The translations under genes were made by a program, and so were the position numbers. A stretch of 64,000 bases of DNA from Xylaria sp. FL1777 (taxonomy: Eukaryota; Ascomycota; Sordariomycetes; Xylariales; Xylariaceae), in the NCBI GenBank assembly GCA_022578965.1, contig MU400519.1:372001-436000 (forward strand), given 5' to 3'. This document shows positions 12,912 to 26,400 of the stretch, one piece after another; positions within the stretch are counted from its first letter, which is position 1; the number at the start of each line of letters is the position of its first letter. The notes beneath the pieces are model-generated. The model made no database searches. It had not been told where the DNA came from and was given only the letters and a program-made list of their open reading frames with translations.

Positions 12912-14532
12912 CTAAATTAGTGGTGTGCTTGACGTGTAGCTTATGTTGGCAACTGGTATTGAACCTTCGCAGTCTCTCTCTTTGTGAAGCGGCAATGCAA
13001 CCTTGGGCTAAGTCGGGGTAAATAGCGCGATCATAATACCATTATACGATTCATGGCCTAGATTCCTTAGTCCATTCTTTGATGGTTGATTCTCCTATCT
13101 TTCTCGCTTACAAAATCCAAACTTTCTCTTGTCTCGATATAAAAAGAACTACCTAACCTAGAAAATCATTGCCATCCATCATGTCCCGTGACCAATCCCG
13201 ACATCCCGGAAAGTGACCCAAAGACAGGCATATTATCTTCCGGGTCTATATATTGACTCTGAACCGAATATTGCTGTATTCGGTAAATCAGATTGTGTTA
13301 CATTACATAAATGCATCTTGGTCACGCATCGCCACCTCATCACGCAATCTATGTATACTTAAGTATTTAAAGTACTTCGACATAGAGACGCAGAGAGATA
13401 TACATTCCGAGCCCGCAGCAGGCGAAGAAGAACTATACCGATAAGCAATCTAGTAGATGCATGCTCGGTTTCGCCTAAGCTGGGTTGGGTCTTCAACGTG
13501 CATGTGGTATGTCAAGTACGGATATGTACGTAGGTGTACATGCATTGGAGACTCTGCCCTAGTGATATTGACTTAATATCTGCCTAGACTAGGCCATGTA
13601 AGCAAATAGTTGAAGTGCTAGATGGGGGAAATGGCACCCTCAGCTGCAGCCCTCACCCAGCTTTAGAACTTGTCAGATATTATCTAATATGTCATTCCTC
13701 GATTCATAATCCTTAAACCGTCGACACCCAAGAACCAGGATGAGACATCCTGCTCTTAAGAACCAATAAGTCGTGGTCTGGGAGCCAATACCTATCTGAA
13801 GGAGTGAGGGGAGAGTTACAGTTATTACGTAAGCTTGGGTTGTGGTTCACTATCGTACTGAGAATAAGAGCGAAATGAATAAAAATTCCCTAGACACTTT
13901 ATCTTAGATCTTTCCCTTGGCAGTGTCTGGGTTGCAGTGCATCATCCTTTATGATATGGGTGTTCACCATCTACTCGCTGGCATGAGCCTAGGCTGCTTT
14001 TTCGATGAGCTCTGAAAAGGCCCTTCAAAAAGGAGCGCGGGCTCCTGTAGAAGATAGCCAACTTAATCAGCCATGACAGCGCGTTATGTTAAAGGCTGTC
14101 ACCAACTGGGCTCGTTTGGTCATCAACGCGTTATCTTGCTATGTGAGCCGACCAGTGCTATCTATCAGATTATGTTGATGTTCTGATCTGTACCGCTCTA
14201 TTTCAGGTAGGTAGTTCGAATATGAGTGGGGGTTAAAGGAGAATATTGTGTTACAGGACCAGAAGACCCGCTAGAGTGTTTTTAGCAGTGGCAGTTGTGT
14301 GTCTAAGAACGGGGATTAGTCTGGGGTTCTATGTTGGTTCTGCAAGATATATTATTCATGGAGATATTTCCGAACATCCAGTCGGGCCATCTCGTTACCC
14401 AGGGGGTAGAGGAAAGCAAAGATAGTAGTATATATGATCATGAGCAAAGCGCTTTCCTCTCGCTGATCAACACACTATAGAACCAGAAAAGTATGTCACC
14501 CTAGTCCATTACGTGGCTCATAATACTTCAAT
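12912..14532. other. Intergenic region, no recognised gene
   Basis: About 1.6 kb between the phosphatase and the flavin oxidoreductase, both on the plus strand. Only short frames without domain resemblance occur. It presumably holds the promoter of the downstream gene. Confidence 0.55.
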
Positions 14533-16866
14533 ATGCGCTTTCCTATACTCACTGGTATCCTGATCTTTATATTAAGAGCTAACTGTATCAACTTCCCCTT
14601 CGAGGCGACGGTACTCAAGCAAGATGACATCGGCAACTTCTCTGCTATCGCCTTTGATGACAGGGCCACGGCGAGCCCAGTATATGACGGACCGGAATGT
14701 AAGGTCTACCCAGGCACGGCCGCCTGGCCACTCGACGCGGAGTGGGCGCAACTGAACAGCACTCTTAACGGCGCCTTGCTCAAGCCGGTCCCAGCGGCTG
14801 CCGTCTGTTATAATGGCCCTTACCGGAACATGAATCAGTGTAACTTCCTGCTACGCAACACGAGCTCAACACGCTTCTACATCAACGACCCGCTCACAAT
14901 CCTCGCCATGTGGCCTGAGGGCGACACGTGCTACGCCTCGGCGAGCACTACAGGCTTGAACTGCACGCAGGGTGGATTTCCTACTTACGTTGTTAATGTG
15001 ACGACGGTGAAGCAGATCCAGGCCGCTGTGAACTTTTCGCGGAACAAGGATCTCAGACTGGTTGTGAAGTGAGCAAAAAGCTTTATTTGGGTTGTTGATT
15101 CTTTGAAATCACTTAAAATAAATATATAAGAATGAACGAGGTGCTGATCATAATAGGAATTCGGGACACGACTTCTTCGGACGCTCAACAGGGTTCGGTG
15201 CCGTGAGCATTTGGACACACTGGCTCAAGCAGTTCGAATTCCTGCCCGACTATAGTATTGGTGATTATAGGGGTATGGCTGCCCGTGTTGGCGCAGGACT
15301 TGAGAGCTGGGAGCTGTTCGCGCATATGGCAAAGCACAATATGACGGTCTTGGTTGCCGGTCCCTATACCGTCGGTGCGTTCGGAGGATGGATAACAGGT
15401 GGTGGACACTCGGCACTGGCCTCAACCTATGGCATGGGAGCTGATCAAGTATTGTCACTGGATGTCGTTACTGCTGGTGGGCAATTCGTGACGGCGGATG
15501 TGAATCAAAACACCGATTTATTCTTCGCACTGCGCGGAGGTGGCGGCAGTAAGTACAGTTTTCTACAAGCTCACATCTGTCGTCTTTTAAGAGTGATGAT
15601 GGCTAATGCAGGCGTAAAATACGCAGGCACATATGGCATTGTTACCTCTGCCATCGTGAAAGCCCATCCTGCAACCCCAGTCCTAAGCTCCTCGCTTAGA
15701 TTTTCCGTCCAGCCGGCCACAAGCTCTCCTTCCAATGTCACGGAAGCTTTCTGGGCAGCTTTTGATGCATTCCATAAGTTTGGGTTAGATATTGTCGATA
15801 ACGGCGGTACTACATACAGCTCGGTGTCACGCATCGCGCCTCAGTCAGGTAGTAATGCTTTACCCGGAGCTAGTTTCTCGGCTACTATCGAGATGCCAGG
15901 CATGTCAGCCGCGCAGGTCACTGCCTTCGTAAAACCATTGTACGACCGCATTGCAGGGCTCGGGATCAACTTCCCTACTTCCAGCGTCACACAAGCCTCT
16001 AATTGGCAAGATACGAGCCATGGCGTTGGAGATACGCCCGGTAACGGTGGACGCTTTGCTAGTCGAATCTTCCCTCGAGTGAGCTTCGAGAACCCTACCC
16101 GCTTCACTGCTACACAGAAGGCTATTCGAAATACTGTGGAGGCTGGATATCTTTTCCATGGAATCAATATGGCGCCTAGGTCAGTATTCTGAAGCCTCCG
16201 ATGCCCTTGCTTGACGTGCTGTGGGAGTAAAAGTTGCCCAATCGGGGATTTTTACCCCTAGGAATCTTGTATCTACCCGAGACACTTGACAGCATTTACA
16301 ATGAATGGCCCATTACTGAACTTATATTTCTCATTAGTCTCGATGTTGCGGGATACCCCGGCCGCGACAGCGCCGTGAACCCGGCATTCCGTACAGGTGG
16401 TGAGTAGAATATGCTGGGAGCCGAATTTCACTGGCTCTGGAGAGATTCATGTCTCAAGATCCCTGTCTATTTCTGAGACATTCGTAGATTTTGGCCAGAA
16501 GGAATATCGCTGACTTGTAATGCTATAGTCATGCATGCGGACATCTTCGAAGGCACGAATTTGCGGGGTCTCTCAGCACAAGGCGTACGTGACGCACACG
16601 CTAAATTCAATGTGTATATGAATCAGATCCGACAGGCTACTCCTGAAGGGGGTTCATATCTTAACGAAGGGGACATTGAGGAACCAGAGTGGCAGAAAGC
16701 GTTCTTTGGAAACAACTATGCGAGGCTTTTGGAGGTGAAAACAAGCTGGGATCCCTGGAACTTGTTTTATACTCCTGTTGGTGTCGGGAGCGAGAGTTGG
16801 GTTGTCAGGACTGTTGACCATGGTCTACCGACGCAAGATGGACCGCTCTGTCGAGCCGATTCGTGA
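14533..16866 (+). CDS. Secreted FAD-linked oxidoreductase (VAO/BBE-like)
   Basis: This flavoenzyme is of the PCMH/FAD_binding_4 type with a C-terminal BBE segment; members oxidise alcohols, sugars or alkaloid-like substrates. Exons: 14533-15068, 15157-15548, 15612-16179, 16338-16399, 16529-16866; 631 residues. An N-terminal hydrophobic segment (MRFPILTGILIFILRANC) suggests secretion. NSGHDFFGRSTG (His183) is the usual site of covalent FAD attachment. The second block reads AGPYTVGAFGG followed by TGGGHSALASTYG. In bicovalent relatives this position has Cys (ECxTVG), and here it is Pro, so single attachment is inferred. The C-terminal NYARLLEVKTSWDPWNLFY is the classic BBE ending. Intron 2 is a multiple of three, so retention would keep the frame open. 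The substrate is unknown. Confidence 0.92.
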
Positions 16867-19723
16867 CTCGTGAGCCTTTACTCAGCCGCTGAATAAAGAT
16901 GGGCAACAGTTCTGATAAGATGTAGGGATTTTACCTGTCCTTTGGACGTGATATATGAATTTTATGTTAGTGAAGCGCGTCCTTTCCGAGATGCCTATGG
17001 TTTATCATTCCGATGTTGGTCTCTGGATGTATTTTCTAATATATTTCTGTGACCTTAATCGCGACAGAGGTAGTGAGAGACCTACAAGCTTAACTACCTA
17101 TGTTTCCCGTTTCTTCCTGGTAGTATGTCTTCAAAGAATACGAAACGGCCAACATCCCTTCTCCGAACCGACGCTACACACGATTACCGATCGACAGATG
17201 TTTGAGGGCAACGTCATATTCATCACGAACTGAATTGAAGAAATCAGGAATAACTTGTTTCAACATAATTGCCTCTTCCCGTTAGTATACGAATTTAGCA
17301 AAAGGGCTAGATACGTAGAGTCGTTGGATGGTACTCATCCCCTCACTGAAAGGGTGATTGGTATAGGATAAACCAATTGAATATCCAGGATTACTTGTAT
17401 CACGTCTGGAGGAGAAAAGAGGCAACGCCAAACTCTGCCTAAGTAGGTAGGATTGCCCGTGTAGTAGCTCCATATTCTGACAACATGTAACCCATACTGG
17501 CTGTTGGTGGTACATATTTATAAGTCATAAGGTCAGAGGAGCCAGGTTTGTCACCTGCCTTGTAGCACCACACTTGGCAAGCATAATTCCCATGGCGCTT
17601 TCATCGCTTCTCGAGTAGCATCGCATCTGCCTATCAGCATGTACTCATCCCTTTAACTACAAAGTCCCAATTTTAAAAACTGCCCAAATTCGATTGCGGC
17701 TTGAAAGTCCTCCCAATGTTCGGTGTGCATAGCCAATTCTCATTTGGACGACTGGTGAAGAGGTCTGAGGCGTGCCGGGTAGCCGCAGTTCTGTCCACCT
17801 CTGCCCTACCTCAATCAGCTCGTGACAGAGAGTGACAGTATGCCGTCCCGCCAGTTTGAGTAACAATAGTGAAGCGGCCGGATGAGATTTCCTCGAGAGA
17901 CCGCCCCGCAGTCAAGTTTACGCCCCCAACCCATCACCCCCACCTCCCAAGTCTGCCTGCAGCTTGACGCCTCTTGGATTTCGTGTCCGATTCACCGTAG
18001 TCAGAGGGGCTAAATATATCCTGCGAAGAACCAGTGTGAATGCAAATTTCTGGCGTTACACCGGCATAGGAGACGATTGGTTCGAGGCTAGATCTTCTGA
18101 ATCCACAGAGATGTTCCCCCATACGTAAGTCGAAGTGTAATAACATCAGTGCGCACAATTTTTATCTCTAAGGATCTTGCGCGAGAACTTCCAAGGTGTT
18201 TTTCTAGCTTTGTGTAGCAAACCTAAGTGATCTTTTACCTTGCTATAGTGGGAAAGCGGTTGAGATGGCGTCTTTGACTGGTATGTGAGATAGTCTGAGC
18301 TTAAAGTGGGTGAATAAGATCTCTGACCGAATTACTAGCGTCTAAATATAATTAGTTAATTAGTTTAAAAGGCGCAAATTTGCAGGTTTTCTAAGATATA
18401 AGGCCTGTATTGAGAATTGTAGCTTGGGCTGATGCAAAATCTGTTCGTTAATTTGAGATAAGAAACAGTATTAACAAGACTATTATAGAAAAAATTGTTT
18501 CCATATGCAAGAAACTTCAGATTGTTTATTGCTCACTGAGTTTGGTGAAGTTCTCAACATAAGGCACTGATGTGCTAATGTAATGCGTACCTAAAGTCTA
18601 CATGCTTGTGACCCTTGAGTTAATCGTTAAGCTAGTGGGCGCAGCAACTGAAAACGGGATATGGGCGATATATTTCTCGCAGAGTTTCGGAAAGTTGGAT
18701 ATAACAGGCCGGGCCAGCTGCTGTTCGGCACCGTTGAACATTCAACAGCTACTGCTATGACAGTATGGGCCAAAGTTGTTAGAAGTCGTTTTTCCAGAAG
18801 CAAAGGCAGGACTGGGACTATTAGACTATGAATTATATAGGGTGGCGCATCGAGTTAGCTAACATTCTACCTCTTGCATATACACGCTTTTAGATGCTAG
18901 TGGTGGAATTGGGAAACGGAAGATAGCTCCTCTCGATATTTATGTATAGATGGAAGACTAAAGTATGTGCCGGAAGTTATGTAACCTTGCATGTCCGGAC
19001 ATATTCATGGAACAGTTGATCTGAACTGCGAGCCAGCCAGTATGACTTGACTAGGTAGATTAGACAAGACAGCACAAACGCCTTCGTTGTTGCTCCCGTA
19101 AGTTCGACGGAAGCGGATCAAAAACTAGAGCTTCGACTAGACCTAAGGAATTATAAATCGTTTCACTGGGGAGTACTTACCACCCAGGTAGTATAATGTC
19201 TCAGTCCATTAACTACGGTAGCGTAAGGTGAAAAGTGAAAGCAAAAGCAGCAAGCACGCTGAACTAGATTTTCTAGGCATGCTTTACAGAAATCCAAAAA
19301 TCGTAAATCTAGGTATTAGTAGAACTTGAAGTACACCTAGCTATGGTTTGGCGATATACAAAGGGACTTATAGTTGGAGGGGCGTGTAGGTTGGGCATCC
19401 TGTCTGGTAGGAGGCTTAATGGCCGAACAAGAGGTAGTGATATACCTATCTTATCTTATCATAGGGACTTGTAGCTTTGCTAGATACCTGCCTAGGTAGG
19501 TACTTAGGTACGCTCTTGCTCTGTCGCCTATACGCAGTACGCAGTAGGGAGCCCCGAAAAGCTCTACGCAGTAGGTATGCAAGCCAAGGTTGGACAAGGT
19601 ACTCAGGTACCTACATAAGATAGACACACATGTACACTCACTATATCAGGTAATACAGAGATACCTACGCAGGTACCTCGTACCTACCATATCGAACTCT
19701 GCTTCAAGTTCTACCTCCACCAC
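16867..19723. other. Gene-poor region with AT-rich patch and TAGGTA motif cluster
   Basis: About 2.9 kb without a recognised gene. An AT-rich patch lies near 18330-18560. A short open frame from 18602, interrupted by one stop, is only weakly suggestive of a relic. The segment 19484-19690 is crowded with TAGGTA/TACCTA words just ahead of the NOT1 leader. Confidence 0.5.
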
Positions 19724-20434
19724 ATGATCCCCCAGACCCAGACTCTATTACCTACTCCTACACAGCTTGAACCCGAAATACATGCAACCACCACAATCTC
19801 ACCACGCCTCACAACACCCTTCTCGACCAGAGTATACCTAGCCTCTCACCTATCACCACCACGCGACGGTCCAGTTCCCATTCAGACAACCGCCCCATCT
19901 TCAACGCTTTTAGGTCGACAGCAGAGAGACGCGCCAGTCGAACCCGCCCACAGCCGTGTTGACCATCACACCTATCCAGCTCGACATACACCCGGCAAGC
20001 AGGCGTCCGACGACGCCTCATTGAATTGGGATCACTTCAGCATACTCGCCGTCTCGTCTTCTTGTCGTCTTGTCGTCCACGCACACGCACACGCACACGC
20101 ATACACGCCCGCTAGCTCTCGACCAACCTCCACGACCAGGCGATACACCACCCATAGACACCCCCTCCGACGGCCATCTCTCTGCCTCACATTCCATCTT
20201 GACGACCAGCCAGTCAGCTAGGCTCATGACCCCATCGCCCAGCGAGCCGTTCAGCCTACGTCGTCTCTCCGTCGTCGAGTAGTCCGTCGCCTCCGTGTGC
20301 CTACTTGCGTGGCTCTCGCCTCTCGTGGCATCGTCAGTCGCTGTCCTGTGTGATTTTGCGAGGGGTTCCAGGGGATTCGCACTTCACCTCGTTCCATCTC
20401 CCGTCTCCCTTCCCCCTTCTCCCCCACCGATCCC
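19724..20434 (+). promoter_or_regulatory. Probable NOT1 promoter and 5' leader with upstream reading frames
   Basis: This pyrimidine-rich stretch precedes the NOT1 start. It contains an ATG-initiated frame at 19724-20221 and an ACGCAC hexamer microsatellite near 20078-20101. The amino acid composition of the upstream frame is low-complexity (Thr, Pro, His, Arg), so it is more likely leader than gene. Transcription start sites cannot be placed from sequence alone. Confidence 0.4.
20078..20106. repeat. CA-rich hexamer microsatellite
   Basis: ACGCAC units are repeated about four times in the NOT1 upstream region, ending in ATACAC. Confidence 0.85.
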
Positions 20435-23400
20435 GTGACCACCACCCCCATGGTCCCTCCGCCCTTCTCCCATTCACGATCCGGAACCTTTTCGCCTGTT
20501 CCTGCTCAAGGACTGCAGACGGGCTTGACCCATTCACCCCATCCGTCACAGACTGGCCCTCTGAGTGCTGGCGCAAGCCCAAGTACTAGTAGCCCGACTA
20601 CGGGTAGCAATAGCTCTCTCACCAAAATTGTTGTCGCCCAGGTCTATCTGCTGCTGAGTTCCATCAATAAGGACAAAGACCGTGCCAAGTTCGAGCTGCA
20701 GATCGATCAGCTGAATAAGGTGAGTACAGTCTAGTACCCACCGCCGCTTACCGCGAGCTGCCGTTGCCCGGAATCTCGCTGCTAATCTTTTATCTTTTAC
20801 ATCTTATAGCTGCTCGATGATCACGGGATGGAAGTTTTTTCTCGATATTTTACGCGGCTGGTCGCCGGCAATGCTGCCCAGATATTTCCCGGCTTGAATA
20901 GGTCTACCGCCAATCCTGGCAACTACTCATTATTGGTCGGTGAGATGAACAAGATCTCACACGATCTTGATCAAGCGTCGAAAATTGCCGAGTCTATCGA
21001 GACCGCCAATGAGGACATATTCCGCGAGTTCGATCTTTCCACTTTTATGGAGCACTTCAAGCTTGATGCCCTTGAGAAGACCATTCTTGCACTGGCCTTC
21101 AAGTTCGGCTCGCGTTCAGATCTAAAAACCAAAGGTTGGTCTATCATCATATGAACTTTGCGCGCTGTCTTGTTCGAGCTAAGCTAATCCCAATTGTTCT
21201 CTTATAGCCGATGCGATTCTATCAACTAATTTCCCAACTTTCGTTAATATAATCTCGCGCCCTAATTATGGTGATCATTCTGATCTAAGTCCGTCTTTCA
21301 TCGCTGCTATTGTCGACCGATACATTCAGGGACATCCGCCTAACTTCAACTCGGCTGCTAAGCACGAGCTCAGTCATAAAGTCCAGTCGCGATGGTCCCA
21401 TTCAGACCACGCACCTCCTATGGAAGTTCTGGCTGCTTTAGACCTGATTCGAGTTTTAGGCGAGAAGCCTCCCAATGCCTTAGCTCTCTATATTCGCGCT
21501 ACTGGCACCGACTTCACCCGCGACGAGGACACCTGCCTCAGTTACCTCGAGAATCGGCCTCCTAACATACAGTTAAGTGAAGAGCAGGTGTCCGCTGCCT
21601 TAACCTATACTACCGTTAGTATTACATACCGACATAATCCTTCTGTTCTGGTTGCCGCACTTCGTCGGATTCTACCTTCAACTTTTAACTGGCAGGATGT
21701 AATCGCCTACTTTGATCAACGTGATGTACGGGTATCATCGGCGCAGTTCTTACAACTGTATAACGCTCTTCTACCACTTGCTCAAGCAAACGATGAGCAT
21801 TCGCCATCCCTCGATATTCAGTGTCTATGGGGCGGATCGCACTGGGAGAATCCCGAAACCCAGCTATCATTCATTTGCGCGTTCGCCTCTCTGACTCCGG
21901 ATGATCTTGATGCAAGCACTATTCCTGGTCTTCAACCCACTTTTACTCTCGATGATTACGCTCAATCACCTCCGGAAGTTCGTGAACGAGCCTCAATAGC
22001 CGTCAAACACCCGCTGGTTTCCGGTCCCGCCCTTTCGGCTATCTTCCAAGTCGCTCTTCATTCTCTGCATGCTTCACAAAGCACCGAAGCTAAACGCCTA
22101 TTCCAAGAAGTTGTCGTTCCTAATTTAGATATTTTCATCGTGTCAGCCTTTGGTGTCCCTAAGCCGTGGCCACCAATGGCTGTAGACACTCTTGCGTCCT
22201 TGTTTGAAAACTTCCTTCATCGCCGCTCGGAGTATCACGAGTTTGTTCTGGACAGCTTATGGAGGAAGGATAGCGACTGGGTGACCCAGAGACTTGTAGA
22301 TGCTCATGCCATGAAACCTGCGGATCTCCCGCTCATCTTTGATCACGTCATGAAGCATGGATGGTTAGACGATCTCGTCTATCTTGCCAATGGCTTCGGA
22401 CTTGATCTCGCATCTCTTGCCCACGCCGAGGGTCAGCTGGATCTCACACAATGGGCTCGTAACATCGCAGAGAGAAGTCCTTCCATCTCACCAGCTTTAG
22501 TACAGTTCTTGCTCATCAAGGCGAATCTCGAAATACAGGCTCAAAAGGCCTTAAATGGCCAAATACCCCAGAACACGAGTACTTCACTTCATCTCAAGAC
22601 GGTTCTGGCTCTGCTCCAGATATTAGAGGATTTTCTGCCCCGAGGTCCCATTCCAGAGCTTATCATGGTTCAGCGCGTGTGTATCACGGCCTATCCCAGA
22701 TTGGTCAATTACGGCGAAGGCTATGACGATATCATTGACGTCAATGGGCAGAACGGTCATGGCCTTCCCCAGGCTGCCGTGGCCAAGATGGAAGAGCAGT
22801 ATAAGAAAATGTATAGTGAAGAGAGCGAAGTCAAAGTTGTTGTTCAGCGGCTTGAAGCCTACAAGCACTCCCGAGAACAGCTCGAACAGGATATTTTTGC
22901 CTGTATGATTCATGGACTCTTTGATGAGTATTCCCATTTTGCCGGCTATCCCCTCGAGGCCTTAGCCACCACCGCTGTCCTATTCGGCGGAATCATCTCA
23001 CATAAACTTATTTCAGAGCTACCACTTAAGATTGGACTTGGGATGATTCTTGAAGCGGTGAGGGATCACAGACCAGAAGAGAACATGTACAAGTTCGGTC
23101 TTCAGGCTTTGATGCAACTATTCTCGCGTTTCAGGGAATGGCCCGGATTCTGCAAACAGTTATTGCAAATCCCCGGTCTCCACACGACCGAGGCTTGGAG
23201 GAAGGCGGAAGAAGTTGTACGCGAGGACGAGGAAGAAAAAGCACGCACTCAGAACGGGAACGGGCAAGCCAATCATCTAGGGAGTGATGCGATGGTGAAC
23301 GGCTCTGTAGAGACCTCAGATGCGCACGCGCCTCCCTTTACCGCCATCAATGTTGATCCTCCAAGCTTCGAGGTCAATTTCGAGGACCCTGTTATGGAAA

Positions 23401-26400
23401 TCCAAGACAAGATCCAATTTGGTCTCAACAACTTGACAACAACATCGCTTCAGACTACTTTCCGAGAGATATGTGAAATCATGGACGAGCGTCATCAGCA
23501 GTGGTTCGCAAGCCACCTCGTGGAAGAACGCGCCAAGATGCAACCAAACTACCACCAAGTCTATCTTGATCTCGTCAAACTCTTCCAACATCGCGGCTTA
23601 TGGTCCGAAGTCCTAAGGCAGACATACAAAAGCGTTGCACGGATGCTCAATGCGGAGAGCACAATGCAAAGCTCCACAGACCGGACACATCTCAAATACC
23701 TGGGAGCTTGGTTAGGACTCCTTACACTAGCAAGGGACCAACCTATCAAGCATAAAAATATTGCCTTCAAGCAGCTCCTAATCGAAGCTCATGATACCAA
23801 GCGCTTAGTTGTTGTGGTACCTTTCGTATGCAAAGTTCTTATCCAAGCCTCTAAGTCGAGTATATTTCGCCCACCCAATCCTTGGTTGATGGATATCATC
23901 CATCTTCTTATCGAGTTGTACCACACCGCTGAGTTGAAGCTGAACCAGAAGTTTGAGATTGAGGTTCTGTGCAAAGATCTAAACCTCGATCATAAGAGTA
24001 TAGAACCCTCTAGCGAGCTCCAAGATCGCGATCCCATTGATGACGTGGGTGAACTCTCAGTCCCAGAACTTGAGCAATTTGAAAGTCTGTCTCTAAACGG
24101 GTTGCCTGGCCCTGTCGCCCCTGGACTATCACCACCGAGTCTTCCGGTATCAGTTCCAGAAGTCAGCAGCCTACTATCAATTCCTCCAACGAATGAAATG
24201 GTGGTGAACACTGCCCGGCTCCATGACATGGTGCGCAATGCTGTCACAAAAGCGTTGCACGATATCATTCAGCCCGTTGTTGATAGGTCCGTTACGATCG
24301 CAGCTATCAGCACTCAGCAGATGATTCATAAAGACTTTGCTACTGAACCTGACGAAAATAAGCTTCGGACTGCGGCGATCAATATGGTTAAGGTGACGGC
24401 AGGAAGTCTTGCACAGGTCACATCCAAAGAACCTCTCAGAGCAAATATTACTAATTACCTGCGAGCTGCTGCAAATGATCTTCCACAAGGCTTGCCAGAA
24501 GGCACGATTCTAATGTGCGTTAATTCAAACCTGGATCTCGCATGTAACATCATCGAGAAACAGGCTGAAGATCGTGCCGTCCCGGAAATTGAGGAGATGA
24601 TCGAAGGTGAAATCGAGGCTCGTCGGCGACATCGCCTACAGAGACCCAATGAGCCATACGTTGACCCAGGCCTCACACGATGGGCTATGACGATCCCTCA
24701 CCCTTACAAGCTCGCTCCAAGCACATCAGGGTTGAATGCAGAGCAGATGGCTATCTATGATGACTTCGCCAGGCAACCGAGAGGTGCCACCCAAGGCAGT
24801 GCACATGCTGCCTCTGCCTCCGATACAACTAGGATCATAGCAAACGAGGTGCTTTCGGAGCAATATAACGCTGTGCCAAACCTACCCACACCTGCAGAAA
24901 CACCGTCTCTGCAACATCTGAGCGCACAGTTGCCATACTCGCATATGCATGCAGGGATGGCTAATGGCCGCCCCTCAGCTCATCCAGGCCAAATAGATTC
25001 CAGAGCCCTGGAAGAGAAAATCTCAACACTGCTAGAAGAGCTGAAACATACAGCTGATGCCTCCAAGGAGACCCATTTTAGCGAAGTTCCCAAGCCGCAT
25101 GGTATCCTCGATGTGGTGGATGCATTCACTCAATTCATTATCAAGACTTCCCAAAACTCCGACGGACCTGCTGTTCATGCGGCAGAGAAGATTTGTAACC
25201 TTTTGTTTAACAGGTACAATCACAGTGCTTTGTTCACAGAGGTACTTGTTCATATCCTTGAGTTGATATTGAAGATATCCGCTAGTTCTGGCTCGAATTT
25301 GCGTGATCGAGTCCAAGCTAGCCTCTGCAATCAGCCAGCTCAGAATATTCTCCACATATCTCTAATATCTGCTTTGCTTCAGGCGGACCTTCTTGATCTT
25401 CATAATGTTGACAAAATGACCGCAAAAGTCCTTGACCAACGAGAAGATTCTTCTTTGGAGTTCTTTGAGCAACTTTTGGACCTAACATTATTCAATGAGA
25501 GACCGGTCGCGTTATATTCCGATTTCGTGTATAGCTTACAAGCTGCATGGGAATGGATTCATGAGGACCCGAATCTCGAAGTGGGACAGCAACTAAAGGC
25601 AAAGTTACGGAAATCGGGAGTGGTGATGCCTCAATTCGACGATAGCGTGGAACGAGAAGAGTTTTACGACTATGTCACAGAGGAGTGGGGGAAAACACTG
25701 TTGAATTCTAATGCATCTGAGAAAACAATGGTTGGTTTTATCAGGCAGATGCGCGGTGAGGGAATCATTGGCAGCCAGGACGACTTCTTATTGCTTCTAC
25801 GGAGAGGCATTGACGCCTCGGTCAACCATTACGAGCAGGTCGTACAGAACGGAGGAACCAATAAGACTGAAGCCTTCGCGTACGTGGATGCGCTTGTGAA
25901 AATGACCGAAATCTTCGCCAAGGAAAGCGCTGTTGAGAATGGAGATCCGAGAAACTGTCCTATTTCCGTTTTTCGAGCCGTTTTCTCCTTGGCTGCAATT
26001 GTCCTCAACCATCACCACGGTACTCGAGGAGAGCGATTCAATGGGCGTGTTTTTTTCCGCCTATTTTCAATGTTGATGCACTCTATTGACAACGTCTTTG
26101 TGGATAACCTTCAGCTGGACCGAAAACCCGCTCTATTAGAGCTAGCAGACACCCTCGTACGCCTTGGCCCGGAATGGTTCCCAGGCTTCTCTTATGCTTG
26201 GGTATATCTTATCGGGCACAGACAGTTCTTGCCCAACATACTGGCTCTTGACGGGAAATCGGGCTGGACGCCGTTCACCAAGATTCTACAGGCGCTCCTA
26301 AAGTATGTCTCTGAGCATATGAAAGTGATTGACATCTCAGATGTCGTGAAGGACTTTTATCGAGCGACTATTAAACTCATGGTAACACTCACACACGACT

